Assembly (NCBI GenBank): GCA_965153455.1
Contig: OZ234498.1
Location: 17,732,001-17,796,000 of the forward strand
Direction: 5' to 3'
DNA from: Sphagnum compactum
Taxonomy: Eukaryota; Bryophyta; Sphagnopsida; Sphagnales
DNA: 64,000 nucleotides
In this document: piece by piece, positions 49,701-63,078 of the stretch
Layout of the letters: the number at the start of each line of letters is the position of its first letter
Numbering within the stretch: position 1 is the first letter of the stretch
The notes under the pieces: model-generated
The model's input: only the letters and a program-made list of their open reading frames with translations
The model's database searches: none
What the model was told of the DNA's origin: nothing
Program-made: the position numbers and the translations under genes

Positions 49701-51925
49701 ATTGGCAAGTGCCCATGTTCTTGATTGTCTGGCACATCAAATCAGCAAGTTGCAGTGTGCTGATTGTGGGCAGGAGTAGCTGGTGATGTGCGGGTGCTTG
49801 AAACTGGCCATTTCATCTAAAGACAACAGAGCTCCCTTCAAAGATCTTGATTGCAATGCAATCCAACTCTTTCACAAGTCCTTGCTTTGTCTTTGTTGAT
49901 GATGCCATGTGTTTGACTTGGAAGTTGTATTGCCGAGGAGTTCAAGACATAAGGAAGATAGACAGCTGTGAACTTAACAGGATTGTAATGAGAAAGGGAG
50001 AGATAGAGGGGTTTATGAGCTTTTATACAGCGCTGTATGTGGAAGGTAACTGTTAGATGTATAACCAGTAGCTAATACAACAGTTGCCTTGAAACTGTAA
50101 TCGTGAGGTTTTCTTTGTGATTTTCTAGATGTGTTGCTGTTGATGGTTGCTGAACATGCAAGAGGCCATCACTACTTTTTGGCTGCCTTATGGACCTATT
50201 TTGATTGTTCTATTGGTGTTTCCCTTCTCTTGCTGTTTGTGGGCCTTGAATTCTGTATTTTAAGATCATTGGTTCATTTCGTAATTTCTCTTAGTGTGAC
50301 TCAAATGGTAGGTGCAGAGTGTTCTCAATACTTGTGGGGAGGGCAATATCGCCTTGCTAATCAATTTGGAGTATTCCATTGAATGTGTTGGGAATTGTTT
50401 CTACTGCTGAACAAGATACTGTTATGCTTGCTGGCAGTCAACGTGGCAGGATCACCCAAGGAAGTCCAAAGTGGAGGAGCAGGTCAAGGAGTCGTAGTCC
50501 AAGGAGATCAAGGTGAGATGTGCTCTGGTTTTAGTGGCACAGGAACTGATAAGCCTTCTCCATGAGGATGGATTTTGATGGTACTTGCTTTCCATTTGAC
50601 CTTTATGTCCAGTCCGTATTGGGTGGAACTGTTGAAGTAGAGTAGGTTGGTCCTAACTATTCTACTTTTACTTGTTTTAAACCATTGAAGCACTGGATGA
50701 TGTTTTTCTGGCAACCTGAGGTGGCATACCTGAACTATGCTGCTCAGTGTCTTCATGATAAACAGAGAGTGAGGATTGGCTATTGTACTTAGCTCTAGGA
50801 AAATTGCATTGTTGGGGGCTTTGCAGCCGTAGGCACAGGGATGAACATCGTCACAGAGATTATCGGACCCACAGCGTCAGCCACAGAGATGAACGACATG
50901 ATCGTGATCATCACCAAAGTCATGAAAGGGGGCGTGACTCTCGACGGCGGAGTCCTAGCCGCAGTGTGAGCCGCAGCCGAAGTCGTGGTCGTGATAATGT
51001 CAGTGCTCGCAGGCGAACTGAAAGCATATCAGTTGGCCGCAAGCGGTCTACTGTTGCCAGCCGCAGGTATGTGGGATAACTGCTATCTTTTTCTGGTGGG
51101 AGTGTTTACACCATTTTCTGCATTGAATTCTGGCTGCAGGGGGGAATTTATAGAGTAGGAACTTTTTTGTTGTAGTAGTCAGATCTTTGGTGATAATCTC
51201 ATGGTGTTTTTTGTTCCAGCCCAAGCAGAAACAGGAGGGCAAGCCACAGTCGCAGTCTCAGCCGAAGTGTGAGTCGCAGTCCTCGTAGACGCTCAGGGTC
51301 TGGGGAGCCATTGAAGGAGATGGCAAGGAATGGTGATACTTCACCCCCACCTGCCACAAGGTAATGTTACTTTTATTCTATGCCAGTGTGTTGAGGGGTG
51401 AGATTCCAGGACTTGGTAGTGGAAATTGCTTTAATTGGAGAGAGCCACAAGGCCCTTTCGAATTGATGGTATGGCTGCACCAGATTTGTTTTGTACTCAT
51501 GCTGTGACTTGTATTGTTCTGTTGTCAGGGTCAAAGGATCTCCAATGCGCTCCAGCCCCTCACCAGCAGCTCGTAGTGTGTCAGCCTCACCAGATCTGAA
51601 AGTTATGGCTCCAAGGAGTGCTAGCCCAGAGGAGCCTGGTGGAAGTCTATCACCTGAGCATCAGAGTATGTCTGCTCAGCAATCCGATCCAGAGGTAGTT
51701 CACCACCAAAATTCACTTAGTTGGTAACAATAGGCCGTGTTCCCATGAAATTAGCAATGTTCTGCCTAGAATCTACATCTTGACTGAGGATTGGTGTAAT
51801 GCAGATTGAAAAGTTCCTATTCACCAGTGACTCATAGATGTCTCAGTTCTGATGCAATAGTTGTATTTACGGGCTTCTGTGTGCAGGAACAATACGCAGG
51901 CACCGCCGCTGAGCATGAAACCTGA
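46788..51925 (+). CDS. SC35: SC35-class SR splicing factor with a duplicated exon
   Basis: SC35 is a nuclear SR protein that binds exonic enhancers and helps define splice sites. Exons: 46788-46863, 47891-47969, 48268-48347, then 49346-49412 or 49464-49530, then 50438-50512, 50827-51066, 51220-51360, 51529-51694 and 51887-51925. With either alternative exon the frame closes at 320 aa. The N-terminus MSHFGRAGPPDIRDTYSLLV and ITFRTSADDLFPLFDRYGK are near-diagnostic for plant SC35. The RRM contains RNP-1 as RGFAFVRYKY, and the alternative exons encode its last part (GRNVDGRD...VVQYAKYGR). The C-terminal two thirds is Arg/Ser-rich (SRSRSRSPRRSR, SRSRSRGRD). The start has a good context (GCCGCCATG). 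No lesion was seen. Long introns 1 and 3 (about 1 kb) could hold regulatory poison exons, as is common in SR genes, but none was identified. Confidence 0.93.
49346..49412 (+). other. SC35 alternative exon 4A (67 nt)
   Basis: Preceded by GGCAG and followed by GTAAGT. Encodes GRNVDGRDMVVQYAKYGREM then ET, in the phase set by exon 3 (ending GGATG) and exon 5. It is homologous along its full length to exon 4B and equal in length. It differs in having Met at the Ile position and GREMET in place of GRNDES. Confidence 0.8.
49464..49530 (+). other. SC35 alternative exon 4B (67 nt)
   Basis: Preceded by a good pyrimidine tract and GGTGCAG and followed by GTGAGT. Encodes GRNVDGRDIVVQYAKYGRND then ES. 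This version is the closer to SC35 proteins I know, so it is probably the ancestral exon. Confidence 0.82.
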
Positions 51926-54900
51926 AGTAGGAGAGGCAAATGTTTTGGTGTAGAGCTGGTGATGCAATGGAAGCGGAGAGGTATGAGGGTGATGCATTGC
52001 TAGATGCAGGCTTTTCATGCAAGGTGCTCCGTGGAGTTGGGCAAGGCTGCAAAGTTCGGGGGATGTAGCCTTAAGTTTCACCGTTGGGGATGTGTGTGGC
52101 TGGTTAGTCTGTTTACCTGGGTCACGTTCTTGTTACAGGCTTGGTTTTGTCACTACTGGTGCAGGGTACACAAAGCAGTTTAATATGTGTCAATTACAGT
52201 GGGACAAAGGAGCAACTAGTTACTTATGGTGTGGCTTGTCAGCTATGCTAAGTAGCCATGTTTCTGAGGGAATGTAGAGGGAGGTGTTCTTTTTTGTATC
52301 CTTTTGATTAACCAACTGTGCAGAACATTGTCTTTGACCAGACTTTATTGTTGTAAGAATTTTGAGTATTGTGAATCTCTGTATGGGGCTTCTATAGCAG
52401 TCTGACATGGTTATGGCATCTCATATCTGGGCATTGTGATAGTGATGAGTGGGGCCGTGGGAAAACTGCACTGCTGGTGTTGGTAGCTGTTCTGTCGTGG
52501 CTGGCGGTCATGGATGGATGAGAGCTGTCGCTGAGCTGCTGTGTAGCTGCTGAGAGGGGGGAGAGTTGGAGCAAGAGTTTGCTGTTGCTGAAGGCTGCTG
52601 TTCTTCCTTTATATCGCACTTCCAGCACCTCAACATAGACAATCCATCACTCTTCCATAACTGACTGGAGGCATGCAGGGTGGGGTGCTAAGCAGTTCTA
52701 GTGAGCTATCTGCATGGTGTGCAGATTTGCCACTAAAGGTATTCACTGTTCTGCTAGCCCTGTGCTGCACTTGTACCCTATCTGAATGAGCAAACCTCTC
52801 CATTTGTGTCTGCGCAGCTCCTATTAATCTTTGTTCCTGTGGAAGTTTCCCAAGGAGAAGCCTTAGTGATTCAAAAGTATTCCAGTGGTGGTGAGCCCAA
52901 GAGCTACTGGTGAACCCTGCTTTTGATAGTGGGGACCAGAGATTTCTATTCCAAGGATTATTGTGGACTCCTCCTGGACTCTCAACCCAGTGTTAGTCTT
53001 TTCATATTTGATGAGCTGGTTCATGCCATTTGCCATTTACCTCATGTGCCCCTGGTATTGCAGCTCCTATGTGGCCATCATGTCAGATGCTGTTGCTTAT
53101 GCACCTGGCAGGATAAGTTTTTGTCAGCACCCGCATCTTGCTGCTTGTTTTGTTCTGCCAACCTGCGACAACATGTCCTGTGGTGATTTGTGAGTATGGT
53201 ACAGTCTGTTGGCCATCGGTGGCAGATGTGGACTCCTGATGTGTGTGCTAGTGTGATGGAAGCATTGGACGGTAAGGAGTCATGATGGAGGAGATTGGCA
53301 TATCAAATTTTCTTCAAGAGTAGACACATGTTGTCAGTTCCTTTTCTCCCTTTTTGTTATCTTCTATGCACTGGATATTAAAGCTAAATCAGGTTTTGTG
53401 ATCTGAAGGTGTTTGTGAGCTCCCCTGAATAAGAGCCTGTTGAAATGGATGCACAATCCATTTGATCTTGTTGTTTTCCATTACAAAACTAAACCGAGTG
53501 CCTTCACACCTCGTCGATTTAAGTCATTCTCTTTTTCCATTGCAATAATTGAGAGGAGATTTTTTGGTGAGAAGCGGACACTGGACGCCTTCTATTTGGT
53601 CTGCATTTGGTCTGACTCATGGTGAAATAAGTTGTTTAATCTAATTGGTATGGCTCTTATTTAACCCTGAAATTGTACTGTAGTAGGTTCTGACGTTGAA
53701 AATCTACTGAGCTTTTCCTGGCCAGCTTATTACTGGGGCAAGCTAAAGTGAAATGAAGCTTACCCTCTTATGCTTGGTGCAGGATGAATGAGGGTACTAT
53801 TTACTAGTTTTTTAATTCGTTATGACTCCTGAGTCTAGTTGAGATCATGATTGAGGCTTCATGGTGCTTTTGGAAATGTGACAGAAACTCTTTTTCCTTA
53901 GTTGTGCTTGAAAATCTGAGCAAATATTCACAGATTTATCCACGCCTACTTTCTGGAGCTGAAGTCAGTGGAGAGTAAGCTAGTCAGTGCCACACATGAT
54001 GGAGGTGATGGTCTCATACTTTTTGTGACTCTGAAGGTTATGACCACTCATTTCTTGTTGTGTTCTTTTTGGTTTTGCTGTAGTTTGACATGGCCACTTT
54101 AAATTGTTGTGGGATTTTCACTGCTATCTCATATATATATGAACTTACTGAAGCAACTGAATTGTGGATGCGGTGCATGGGAAAGCCTTTAAGATCAATG
54201 TGCTGTGCAACCTTCCCTTTATTGGGTGAGTGGCATCCACTTATTTTGCATCTTGTATCTTCAGTTTAAAAGCTTGGAAAGAACTTTGAAAACTGCTCTG
54301 GAGTATTGTTGTAAATGTTTCCCTGTGCTATTCATGATGAAAGTCTTGACACTTTCTGAGTGACTCTCATTGTCACATTACCTTCAGAGTGTTGTGGAGA
54401 CTTCTCTTATCTAATAGATATGGTGATTGTTTCTCATGGGTTTTCTGTAGCATCTATTCAAGCAGATGCTTCAATATTTGACTATTGGATTTACAGGCAT
54501 ACAAACTTGTGGTATATCTTCCAGCCTTTAAAGGTAGGCCAACATATTATGGATTAGACCAGCAGAATTGAAATGAGTTTCAGTAAGCAGGAATTTCACT
54601 GGTGACATGAATCTGGCCGCCAATTATTATTTAGTGTGGACGTTCCTTACAAAGTTTTCTTGTATTGTAGTCTGCTTCGCTCTAGCCCTTGTGCTCAAAT
54701 GTCATAACTGTTGATCTTGCAGTAAGAACTGCAAGAAATAAATAGATTCCAGAATGAGCTTCTCCAGCAGGTGAAATGCTAGTTCCTACAAAGGAGAAAG
54801 AGAAAGTACCAGTGAAAAGCATGAATTCTGCTGATTACATATTTTGCACTGAAGTCTTTAGGGTAAAATCTTCCTCCCTTCCCCTCTTACTCCTGTATTT

Positions 54901-56310
54901 GTGAAGCAGGTGTGCACAGTGATACAGGGTGAAGTTGTTAGTGGTTGTTGCAGCTTTGGGAAGATGTTATTTGTGAAAGGCTTTTATAATTTAATGAAGC
55001 CAGCTCTAAGTGAGCTGCAGATGTAGTTGCTGAAGATGGCTGCCAGCGGAGGTCTATTAATCCATACAAGTCCATGGTCGTGTTCATTACCATGATTTTG
55101 AAATTTTGTGATAAAATGAAAATCAGAAACTTGTAGAAAAAAATTGTGTTTGTGCATTAGTGTGTGAAAAGAAGTTGTTATATGATTATAATATTCTACA
55201 CATGTTATGTGATTAGTTTGAATCACTTATGTCATGTGAACAAATTTAAGCTTATTTGTTATTTTATTGAGAACTCTTAGTTATTTTAACATAAAACATT
55301 TGTTTTTAAAATCTCAATTTTTCAACAAATAGAAAAATCGTTAAGAATGTTGTAGTGCATATCATGGCAAACAAAATTTTCTATAATTCGTTTGAATAAT
55401 CTATTGAAGAATATAAACATTACATGTAGTGGTAATTCATATACAATTTAAAATTTTGGTCCAAGTTTGACTTGTCTTGCACTTAAAATATTCAAAAATC
55501 TTTCATTTAAATATACTTAGAATGTACATATCCATCCCAAACATGCAACCTTTGACAAAAAAGATTTATAGTTTTAAAAAAAGTTACAAATAGTACTTGA
55601 GAAACAGTGAATTGTGTAATAATTCTTATTGTGCTATTTGTTGATATGATACCTTTAGAAATAGTTGGGTCCCATGGACAACCACAATATAATACTAAAG
55701 TGTACACATTTGGTACAGTTGTGCTGTCACTCACAAATCGGTTCCCAATTCAAGCCAAAATTATATGTGAAATCTTACACTAATGTGAAGTCTCTACCAC
55801 TGTTGGTTTGGTATCAGGTTTTGAAGATATCACGTGGTTCCTGGTATTAGGTTTGTTTTTATTTTACCCAAGGTAGGGGTTCAAATTTATTCACATTTTA
55901 ATTTTTTGATACCAGAATGTTATCAATAATAACATTTTTTTATTCAACAAACTGGTGCGTTGTATGGGACGCAAGGCCCCTGGGCTAATTATCAACCCGG
56001 ATCTAAGTATTAGGTTTAGGGTTTATTTTGCTAAAAGTGAGTTTGACCACAAGCAAGAAACAAAATCAGCACAACAATCAAACATTATGCATTGAAAAAC
56101 AAACAAGGAGAAATTTGGAGCCTAGAAAGAATGTAAAGTGTAAGGTTTTATAGAGGAGTGCCATGTACAAAATTTGAGTGCAAAATCTAAATAGATATGT
56201 AGCCCATTTAAGATCATCTAACATAAAAAATCCAAATGGGTTTTGTAAAGGAATGTCATGTACAAAATCTAAGTGCAAACTCTGAGCACATATGCAGCCC
56301 ATTTAAGATC
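51926..56310. other. Intergenic DNA downstream of SC35
   Basis: The first few hundred bases are probably SC35 3' UTR. From there to about 55000 base composition is moderate and transcript-like, but no conserved domain was recognised in any frame. From about 55200 it is AT-rich. A 95-bp tandem duplication (ATGTACAAAATYTRAGTGCA at 56163 and 56258) lies at the end. Confidence 0.35.
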
Positions 56311-56319
56311 ATCTAACGT

Positions 56320-59300
56320 CAAGAATCTTCGTTTAGAATTCTATCTCTTTCAAATAGCTTGCATTTTCAAACATATCCTCATTTTCTTCCAACAGCGTGT
56401 CTTCAGCCACAAAAAACTCAGCCAATTTGTTTCCATCAACAAGCTTGCAATCAAGCCATGCATATGAAGGCCAATTTTTGTATATCATGATAGGCTTGTC
56501 AAAATTTTCAACTCCAAGACGACATTATCACAAATTAATGAGCACACTTGCTGACGCACTCCCAAGCTCCTTAATAGACTCAACTACGAGTCCAAAGGTG
56601 AAAACAACGGAAGGATAAGGAATTCGGGTACACTTCCTGGTTCGTAACACTTTGGGGGTAGAAGGGCGTGCTGGAGCTCCAGGACGAGGATTAGGATGAA
56701 TGATAAGCAGGTTAATTATTCACACGGACTTGTAACAAACCAAACAACAAGTTGATTAGTGCATAGTTGGAGCACTTTTGGTGCATAGACGAACCACGGG
56801 CAAACACGGACTCACAAGACTCACCACGGCCCAAACTTGCGGGAAGCCACCACCTTCCCCCTTATAGTATTATTTGTGTTTGGCCACGGGGCTTGCACCC
56901 AAATGTCATTTTGTTCCAAGACTCCCAATTTCCCGAAATTGTGACTCTCACGACTTTGGAAGCCCATAACTTTTTGTGTAGACCTCCGATTGAGGTGAGG
57001 TCTAAAGCAAAGTTGTAACCCTTATCGAGAGTTTTCCAATGATATGTGCCACGCCACCTACATGCAAGTAAATCAAGGAAATTTCTGACTTTTAGTGGTT
57101 GGGAGTCAAATTGGCACTTTGACTCTTGACCCTTCTTTTGGCCATAACTTGTGTTTTAAGTACTCAAATGGGACGTGCGACCCAATTTAGACATTTACGT
57201 TCCAAGAGCTTTCCTATGATATAAATGTTTTTTCGATTCAATGAATTTTGACCCTTGCAATCGCTCTTTGAAGATTTGGAAATCCATTGGGACTCCAACT
57301 CCCAAAGTGGGAGCCCATTTGGGAGTGTGTGGGTTCATTCCCTCACACTCCCACACTCCTCGGAGCATGAAATGTGACTCCCGGGCTTCACTCTTGGCCC
57401 GCACCTTTGCAAGTCCTTGCTTTGGTTGCAAACCCAAGGCTAGGGTTACGACACTTCTAACTGAGAAAATCCATTCAATTTCAATTTGTGAACCTAGGAT
57501 GCCTAGAATCTATAGTGCCAAAAAACCCACGTTTGGAAACCGAGACTCATTGGTAGCCCATCACATCAATGGATCAAAAGAATTTACATTTTTCACATGG
57601 AATCTGTGAAACAAAGACAATTTAGCTTTGAGAAGACCTTCAATAGCTTCTTGAGTTGAAGCTACTACCCTGAACAATCCACATGAAGTCGAAGGTTGTT
57701 TTGGTGGTGGAGGATCTAGGTTTGTAGTTTGACCTAGATTCAAAAAACCCATAACAAATTTTTAGCATGGGCATCACAATCAAATCATCATACTACTACA
57801 AAAATGTGGCAGCTTTATCCTTACCAATGTAATCCATGATGCAATCCATGCCTTTGAAATGTGGATCTAACATTAAAGCAACCATATTATGAACTTTATT
57901 TTGAAAGAAGGTTGCTACAAAACCTAGAAAAAAACACAACACATTAATGACTTCATCAACCATTTTGCCATACATGATTTCTATCTCCTAATCAATTTCA
58001 CCACACTGAAGTGGAGGAACAATAGTGGCCCAACGTGTATACTCCCTCTTCATTGTCCCCATGATCGTTAAAGTAACAAACAACACATTAAATAGTAACT
58101 AGTACCTTTTGCGTTGATTCAACAAGCATTGATGATCTACTAGGTTTAAGGTTTCAATTAATGTTCGAACAATAGCCCATGTTAGCCCACTAGGAACTCT
58201 AACTTGTAGAATTGAACTTTGTGGGATGTAACAGATGTTGATAACATTCACATACTTTAAAGTTTCTTGGACTAAAATTACCTTGGAAGCAAAACATATT
58301 TTCACTGGGGTTTTGAGTTTTTTGTGTTGCATGTTAATCTCAAAGTAAGCCTTTTCCCACTCAAGTCTGTTTTTACTATACTTCTTAATCTAAGTAATTA
58401 TCTTTTGTAGAGCAATTTGTGCATATTTCAAACTAACTTCCTTCATGCCCGCACCCACCTTAGCTTCATTTGTGGCATATTGACATGCGTTTGACATAGC
58501 ATGACCAAAGCAAAAGCCAACAAATGGTTGAGGTAACTATAAAGGTTCACATGACACAACAAAAGTGAGGGCAATTGTGAAAGAATTCAAGTTAGTTCCT
58601 TCACCCTTGATATACGTGATGACTTTATTTGTCAAGTTGAATTTTTCCAACAAAAAATTCATTTGTTCTGCAAGAACTGGACTAGAAGTATTAGGTGCTT
58701 CAAATAGTCCAACACTAATGTGACAAGGAACCCAACCAGGGTTAATGAAATTGATGACCAAGGTAAAAGTGTCATAGCTTAACCTCGACATCCAGAGATC
58801 AAATGTTGCTGTCATAGTTGGACATTGAGCGATGGTAGGTAGCACATAAGTTGTCATGGTTTTTTGCAACAAAGTAGGAAGGTGTTCACGAACAAATTGT
58901 TTCCGAAAAGGAAATTGAACTTGACCACAAAGGTGCAACACCATTTTGCTTCAACCAAGGGTCCTCCACAACAAACAAAGGCATATAGCCCTTAGTGATC
59001 ATCAAAACCAGATCTTCAATAAACCCCATTTGAATAAGGTTAGATTTTTTGTAAAGCTTCACACTTCCAAAAACATTGGTGATGGTTGTAGGTGTGGCAA
59101 ATGCCCTCTATTTGCATTTTTGTCTTTTACCACCATTTCTACCTTTTACATCAAAGTTTTTGTGCAAGAAAAACTTCTACAAATCTAAGTTATGTTCATT
59201 TGCAACATGCTTCTACATGGATATAATGCCATGTTTATGATTGTAAGTTACAAATCCTTTCTGAGATTTGGTTGAGCTTTGCAAACTTGAAGAATTTTCA

Positions 59301-59420
59301 GAAAAGTGACACATCGCACATTTCATGAGTTGCACCCCTTGCACGTCAACTTTAGCAGTGTTGTCGTTCAACACAAGCCAGGCCCACAACTTTGTTATGC
59401 GGGAAAAGGAACCCATAAAC
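56320..59420 (-). mobile_element. hAT transposase relic, copy 2, split by an LTR-like insertion
   Basis: Read on the minus strand: a BED-type zinc finger near 59330-59200 (KCAMCHFS, then GFVTYNHKHGIISM and KHVANEH); the core at 58944-58540 (FDLWMSRLSYDTFTLVINFI); FGHAMSNACQYATNEAKVG and KLKTPVKICFASKVILVQET near 58540-58260; the dimerisation domain near 57560-57455 (FPNVGFLAL, then ILGILGSQIEIEWIFSV). The domain then resumes on the far side of the insertion near 56550-56360 with SVLINL, CRLGVENFDKPIMIYKNWPS and DCKLVDGNKLAEFF. Several in-frame stops show that the copy is dead. It and copy 1 share the FPNVGFLA...SQIEIE segment. Confidence 0.75.
56552..57453 (-). mobile_element. LTR-like repeat (probable solo LTR) nested in hAT copy 2
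   Basis: About 900 bp separate two halves of one hAT dimerisation domain, which brackets the insertion. On the minus strand it begins TGTCGTAACCCTAGCCTTGG and ends ...GTGCGTCA, so it has TG...CA ends. The first 620 bp match the repeat at 10177-10800. Flanking bases (AGAAG and GCAAG on the minus strand) could be a decayed 5-bp duplication. No internal retroelement genes, hence solo LTR or a short non-autonomous element. Confidence 0.65.
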
Positions 59421-59429
59421 TTGCATTAG

Positions 59430-59660
59430 TGATGAACTAAATTACTTGTTTTCAGCTTGTTGTTTTTCATCAACTATTGCCTCAATCTCCTGTAACACCT
59501 CTTTTCACAAAATCGAACTTTCAAGCTCATTGATTACCACATCATCAGACCTTGTATTGTGAAGTTGTTATGGACAATAGATGTCCATGAACTCATATTG
59601 AGTAGACAAAATTTGTAAAATAAGAAAGTGAAGAAGATCGAAAAAAATAGACAAAAGCAA
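59430..59660. other. Flank of hAT copy 2
   Basis: No feature assigned. The element's terminal inverted repeat may lie here but was not found. Confidence 0.25.
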
Positions 59661-59664
59661 TAGT

Positions 59665-60875
59665 AGAAGCTTCAATGCACCTAGTTTAGGACAACCAAAG
59701 ACCCCAAGGAATTTTCAACAAAAAGCTTCAACAAACCTAAAAAGACAACTAGAGAACTTGGAACTTTAACAAAAAGTTTCAACAAACCTAGATAACCAGC
59801 TAAGACCTTAGAGCGTCAACATAAAGTCTTAAAACATTAACGACCTGATGTGAAGCTTTAATGCAAAGGTTCAAAAGAATGAAAACGGATGATGTAAAAG
59901 TTCACGCAAACATTCAAAACAGCTAGAAGGCCAACTAGAAGCCCTGTACTTTTAACACAAAACTCCAACACACCCAAGCAGATACCTTCAAGTTTCAACG
60001 CACCAAAGCAAAATGCCTAGAACTTCAATGAAAAGCTTCAATGTATAAATTGACCAAAGACCTTGGAGCTTCAATGTGAAACTTCAATGCACGAGAGTAA
60101 AGAACTTGGAGCCTCAACACAAAGCTTCAATGCAATAAAGCAAAGAGCTTGGAATCTCAACGCAAAACTTCAACACACAAGTTGACTAGAGACCCCATGG
60201 AGCTTCAACATGAAGTTTCAACGCACTAAAGCATAAAACTTAGAGCTGCAACACAAGGCTTCAACGCACTTGACTAGAAACCTTGGAGCTTCAATGCAAA
60301 GCTTCAATGCATTAGAATGGAGAGCCTAGAGTTTCAACACAAAGCTTCAATGCACTTGACAAGAGACCTTTGAGCTTCAATGCAATAAAGCAAAGACCTT
60401 GAGCCTCAACACACTTGATCAAAGAACTTGGAACTTCAAAACAAAACTTCAATGCACCCAGAGGACAACCTGAGACTGTGGAAACTCAACATGAAGCTTC
60501 AACACATTTGATCATAGAACTTGGAGCTTCAAAACAAAACTTCAATGCACCCAAAAGACAACCAAAGACCTTAAAGCTACAACACAATATAACTTCAATG
60601 CACCTAACCAAATCAAAACCTTGGAGTTGAACAACGCGAAATTTCAATGCATCCACAGGTCGACCAGAGCCCTCGGAACTTCAAGGCAAAGCTTCAATTC
60701 ACCTAGAAGGACAACTAGAAACCATGAGAGCTTCAACGCATGAGAAGGATGACAAGAGACCGTGAAAGCTTCAATGCAGAGCACCAACACAGAATAGGAC
60801 AACTGGAGAGCAAGGATTCAATGCAAAACTTTAATGCATCAAGAATGACGACCATAGGTAAAGCTTCAATGAAAA
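59665..60875. repeat. Minisatellite, degenerate unit about 50-65 bp, rich in AAGCTTCAA
   Basis: About 1.2 kb of a repeating phrase resembling AAGCTTCAAYGCACCTAG plus GAGACCTTGGAGCTTCAACR. Each unit holds two half-repeats around GCTTCAAYRCA. Roughly twenty units are present, with both substitutions and length changes. No open frame spans it. Confidence 0.8.
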
Positions 60876-60879
60876 GTTT

Positions 60880-63076
60880 AAATTGTTACAAACCTTTTTG
60901 ACTATCAACTCTTGACAACCTTGAGGAAGGATCTTGCAAATCTTATGTTGTCGTCTCCAAAACACACACTCATAAGCCAATGCCGCCCCCAAAAGGAACA
61001 TTCATAATCCAAGATGGAGCAAAATGGAGTAGAACCTTGATACCAGTCTCATGATATTGGAGTTTAGGAGAAAACATGACGCCTTGGTATCATGTCGGTT
61101 TTCTAAAAACCTAAACCCCCCTCTTCAGGTTAACCCTAACTTTTCCCCAAACCCTAAACCGAAAATACGATTCTTAGCTGTAATATATGAACTTTAATAA
61201 CCTACGGGTATGATAGCTCATACCCTGGTGCATACCTGGGTTTATACCCGGCATTTTGCTGATACCAGACCAACACTGGTCTCTACCGGCTGGGACAGAG
61301 CCAACAAAGGCAAAGATTGGAAACAAGTGTGCCACTTGGGAAGTAAGGCCCGTCACAAGCTCTACCTGTGGAAACCATGCAAGGCACTAAATTATACATT
61401 AGTTCCGATGTGAGGATGGATGGCATACATAATATGTCCATACAAATTTTGACACGTTGCCCATTAAAGTCGCCTTAACAGCTACTCTGTGTTTCAAGGC
61501 TCTGGCTTGGGGCTGTAGCCTACACACAATCTGAATCTGCCACCATGGAGGTGCCTTTCAGATTCAGAAGGTGCTTCCAAGTATATGAGGAACATCATGC
61601 AATGGAGCAATATTTATTTTATATTTGAAAATAAAGGGCCTGCATTTTGGGAATGTCCCTCACCCATGGGCTTTACTCATAGCAAAGCATTGGGTGAATG
61701 TTATCATGAGGAGTAGCTGGTGGAGGGTCCTTATGCTCACTCCTTAAAAGTGGGACGGATCCTACACCTATGAGTAGGCATATCACAGACCTAAGATCCT
61801 TCCAAGTCTTAAGGAATAGGTGTAATGTCCCTCCTCTTTTCTATGAGGGATATTCATGGATATATGATGCCGTCCAAACATACTAGGAAATTGTGCTTTA
61901 CATCAGTTTTTCATGTTGAGGAAGTGCAGATCACATTGGGATCATATTTTTCTGGAGCTTAGGAATACAGGCTACTGCCCTTGTCACCATGCCTCAAACA
62001 ACATAACACCCTCTGGACAAGCCATTCCCAGCACAAGCTGTTTGTCATCTGATTCAACCAAAGAATACTTATTAGCATACCCAAAAATGAACAAAAAGTA
62101 CATGTGCAAATTATATAACACCCCATTAAACAGTTTATGACTTTGAATACCTATACAATGTCATTTGATCTGGTGTACATTCATAATCTTCACACCTTTC
62201 TAGGATTCCATATGGGCAAGTATTTCTTGCAAAAGGTTCAGAATCCAGACTAATGGACCTGAAGAAGGATAAACATGTTTCAATACTTCAAAAACAACAA
62301 ACAAACGAAGTGCTATCCTTCCAGCATTGTTAATGCAGTAGTTGATGGCTGCGCAATGTTATTGACTGAATCAAGAATTCTTCTATGTCATGATGAAGTG
62401 GCATTAATTGAATTATAACAATCTCTTATCATTGTATAACTTGACAAGTCTGAAGAAAAGGGGAAGAAAAAGGGAAGAAAAAAAAGCTTACAGGACTATA
62501 GATTGGCTGTTGTTGGTTCTCACAAAACAGCTGCTGAAGAGGTAGCATCTGTGAACTCCAGATGATTCAGTTTTTGAGAGTTACAATGGCACACACCCAT
62601 TTTGAGCCCTTTGATTTCTCAAGCAGAGAGAGTAAAGATATTGAATAGGGGATACTAGATCATCCCCCTTGAGTGCCAAGTTGTCTCTTGCTAGCATCGA
62701 GGTTTGATTGCATAGGCAGACCCCTTTCCTCTGAGAAATATGAAGGGTAAATAGTGTTATCTGCAATGAAATAGAGCGGCAGTTGCAGTGACATTGGACT
62801 ACTGATTCACTACCCACCAGTATTTTTTAAATCTCCAGGCTAATATGGATCCCTCTATACATGTTGAGACATCTACTAATTGCAGTCTCTACATAAACAG
62901 AAAGAATAATAGTAACATATGGCATAGGCTGCAGCACACCTTGAACTACAAGCATGATTCAGGACAGCCGCAAAGGAGCTGATAGTAAACCTTGCTTCAT
63001 GTTGATACAACTTTTGATTGCAATTGCTCACTAGCATAATTGCACTCTCAAATATGAGCTCAGTATTATCCATTCA
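60880..63076. other. Intergenic DNA downstream of SNM1
   Basis: No gene recognised. A dispersed repeat at about 61640-61870 resembles 45440-45690. The stretch near 63000 may include the SNM1 3' UTR. Confidence 0.35.
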
Positions 63077-63078
63077 TG

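Noticed and set aside
52923-53193. Overlapping open frames with membrane-like text
   Set aside because: Two overlapping frames of 76-87 codons, no conserved motif and no supporting splice structure; kept as unannotated intergenic DNA.
59665-60875. CRISPR-like array
   Set aside because: The repeats are degenerate and directly adjoining with no constant-length unique spacers; this is a nuclear minisatellite in a plant genome.
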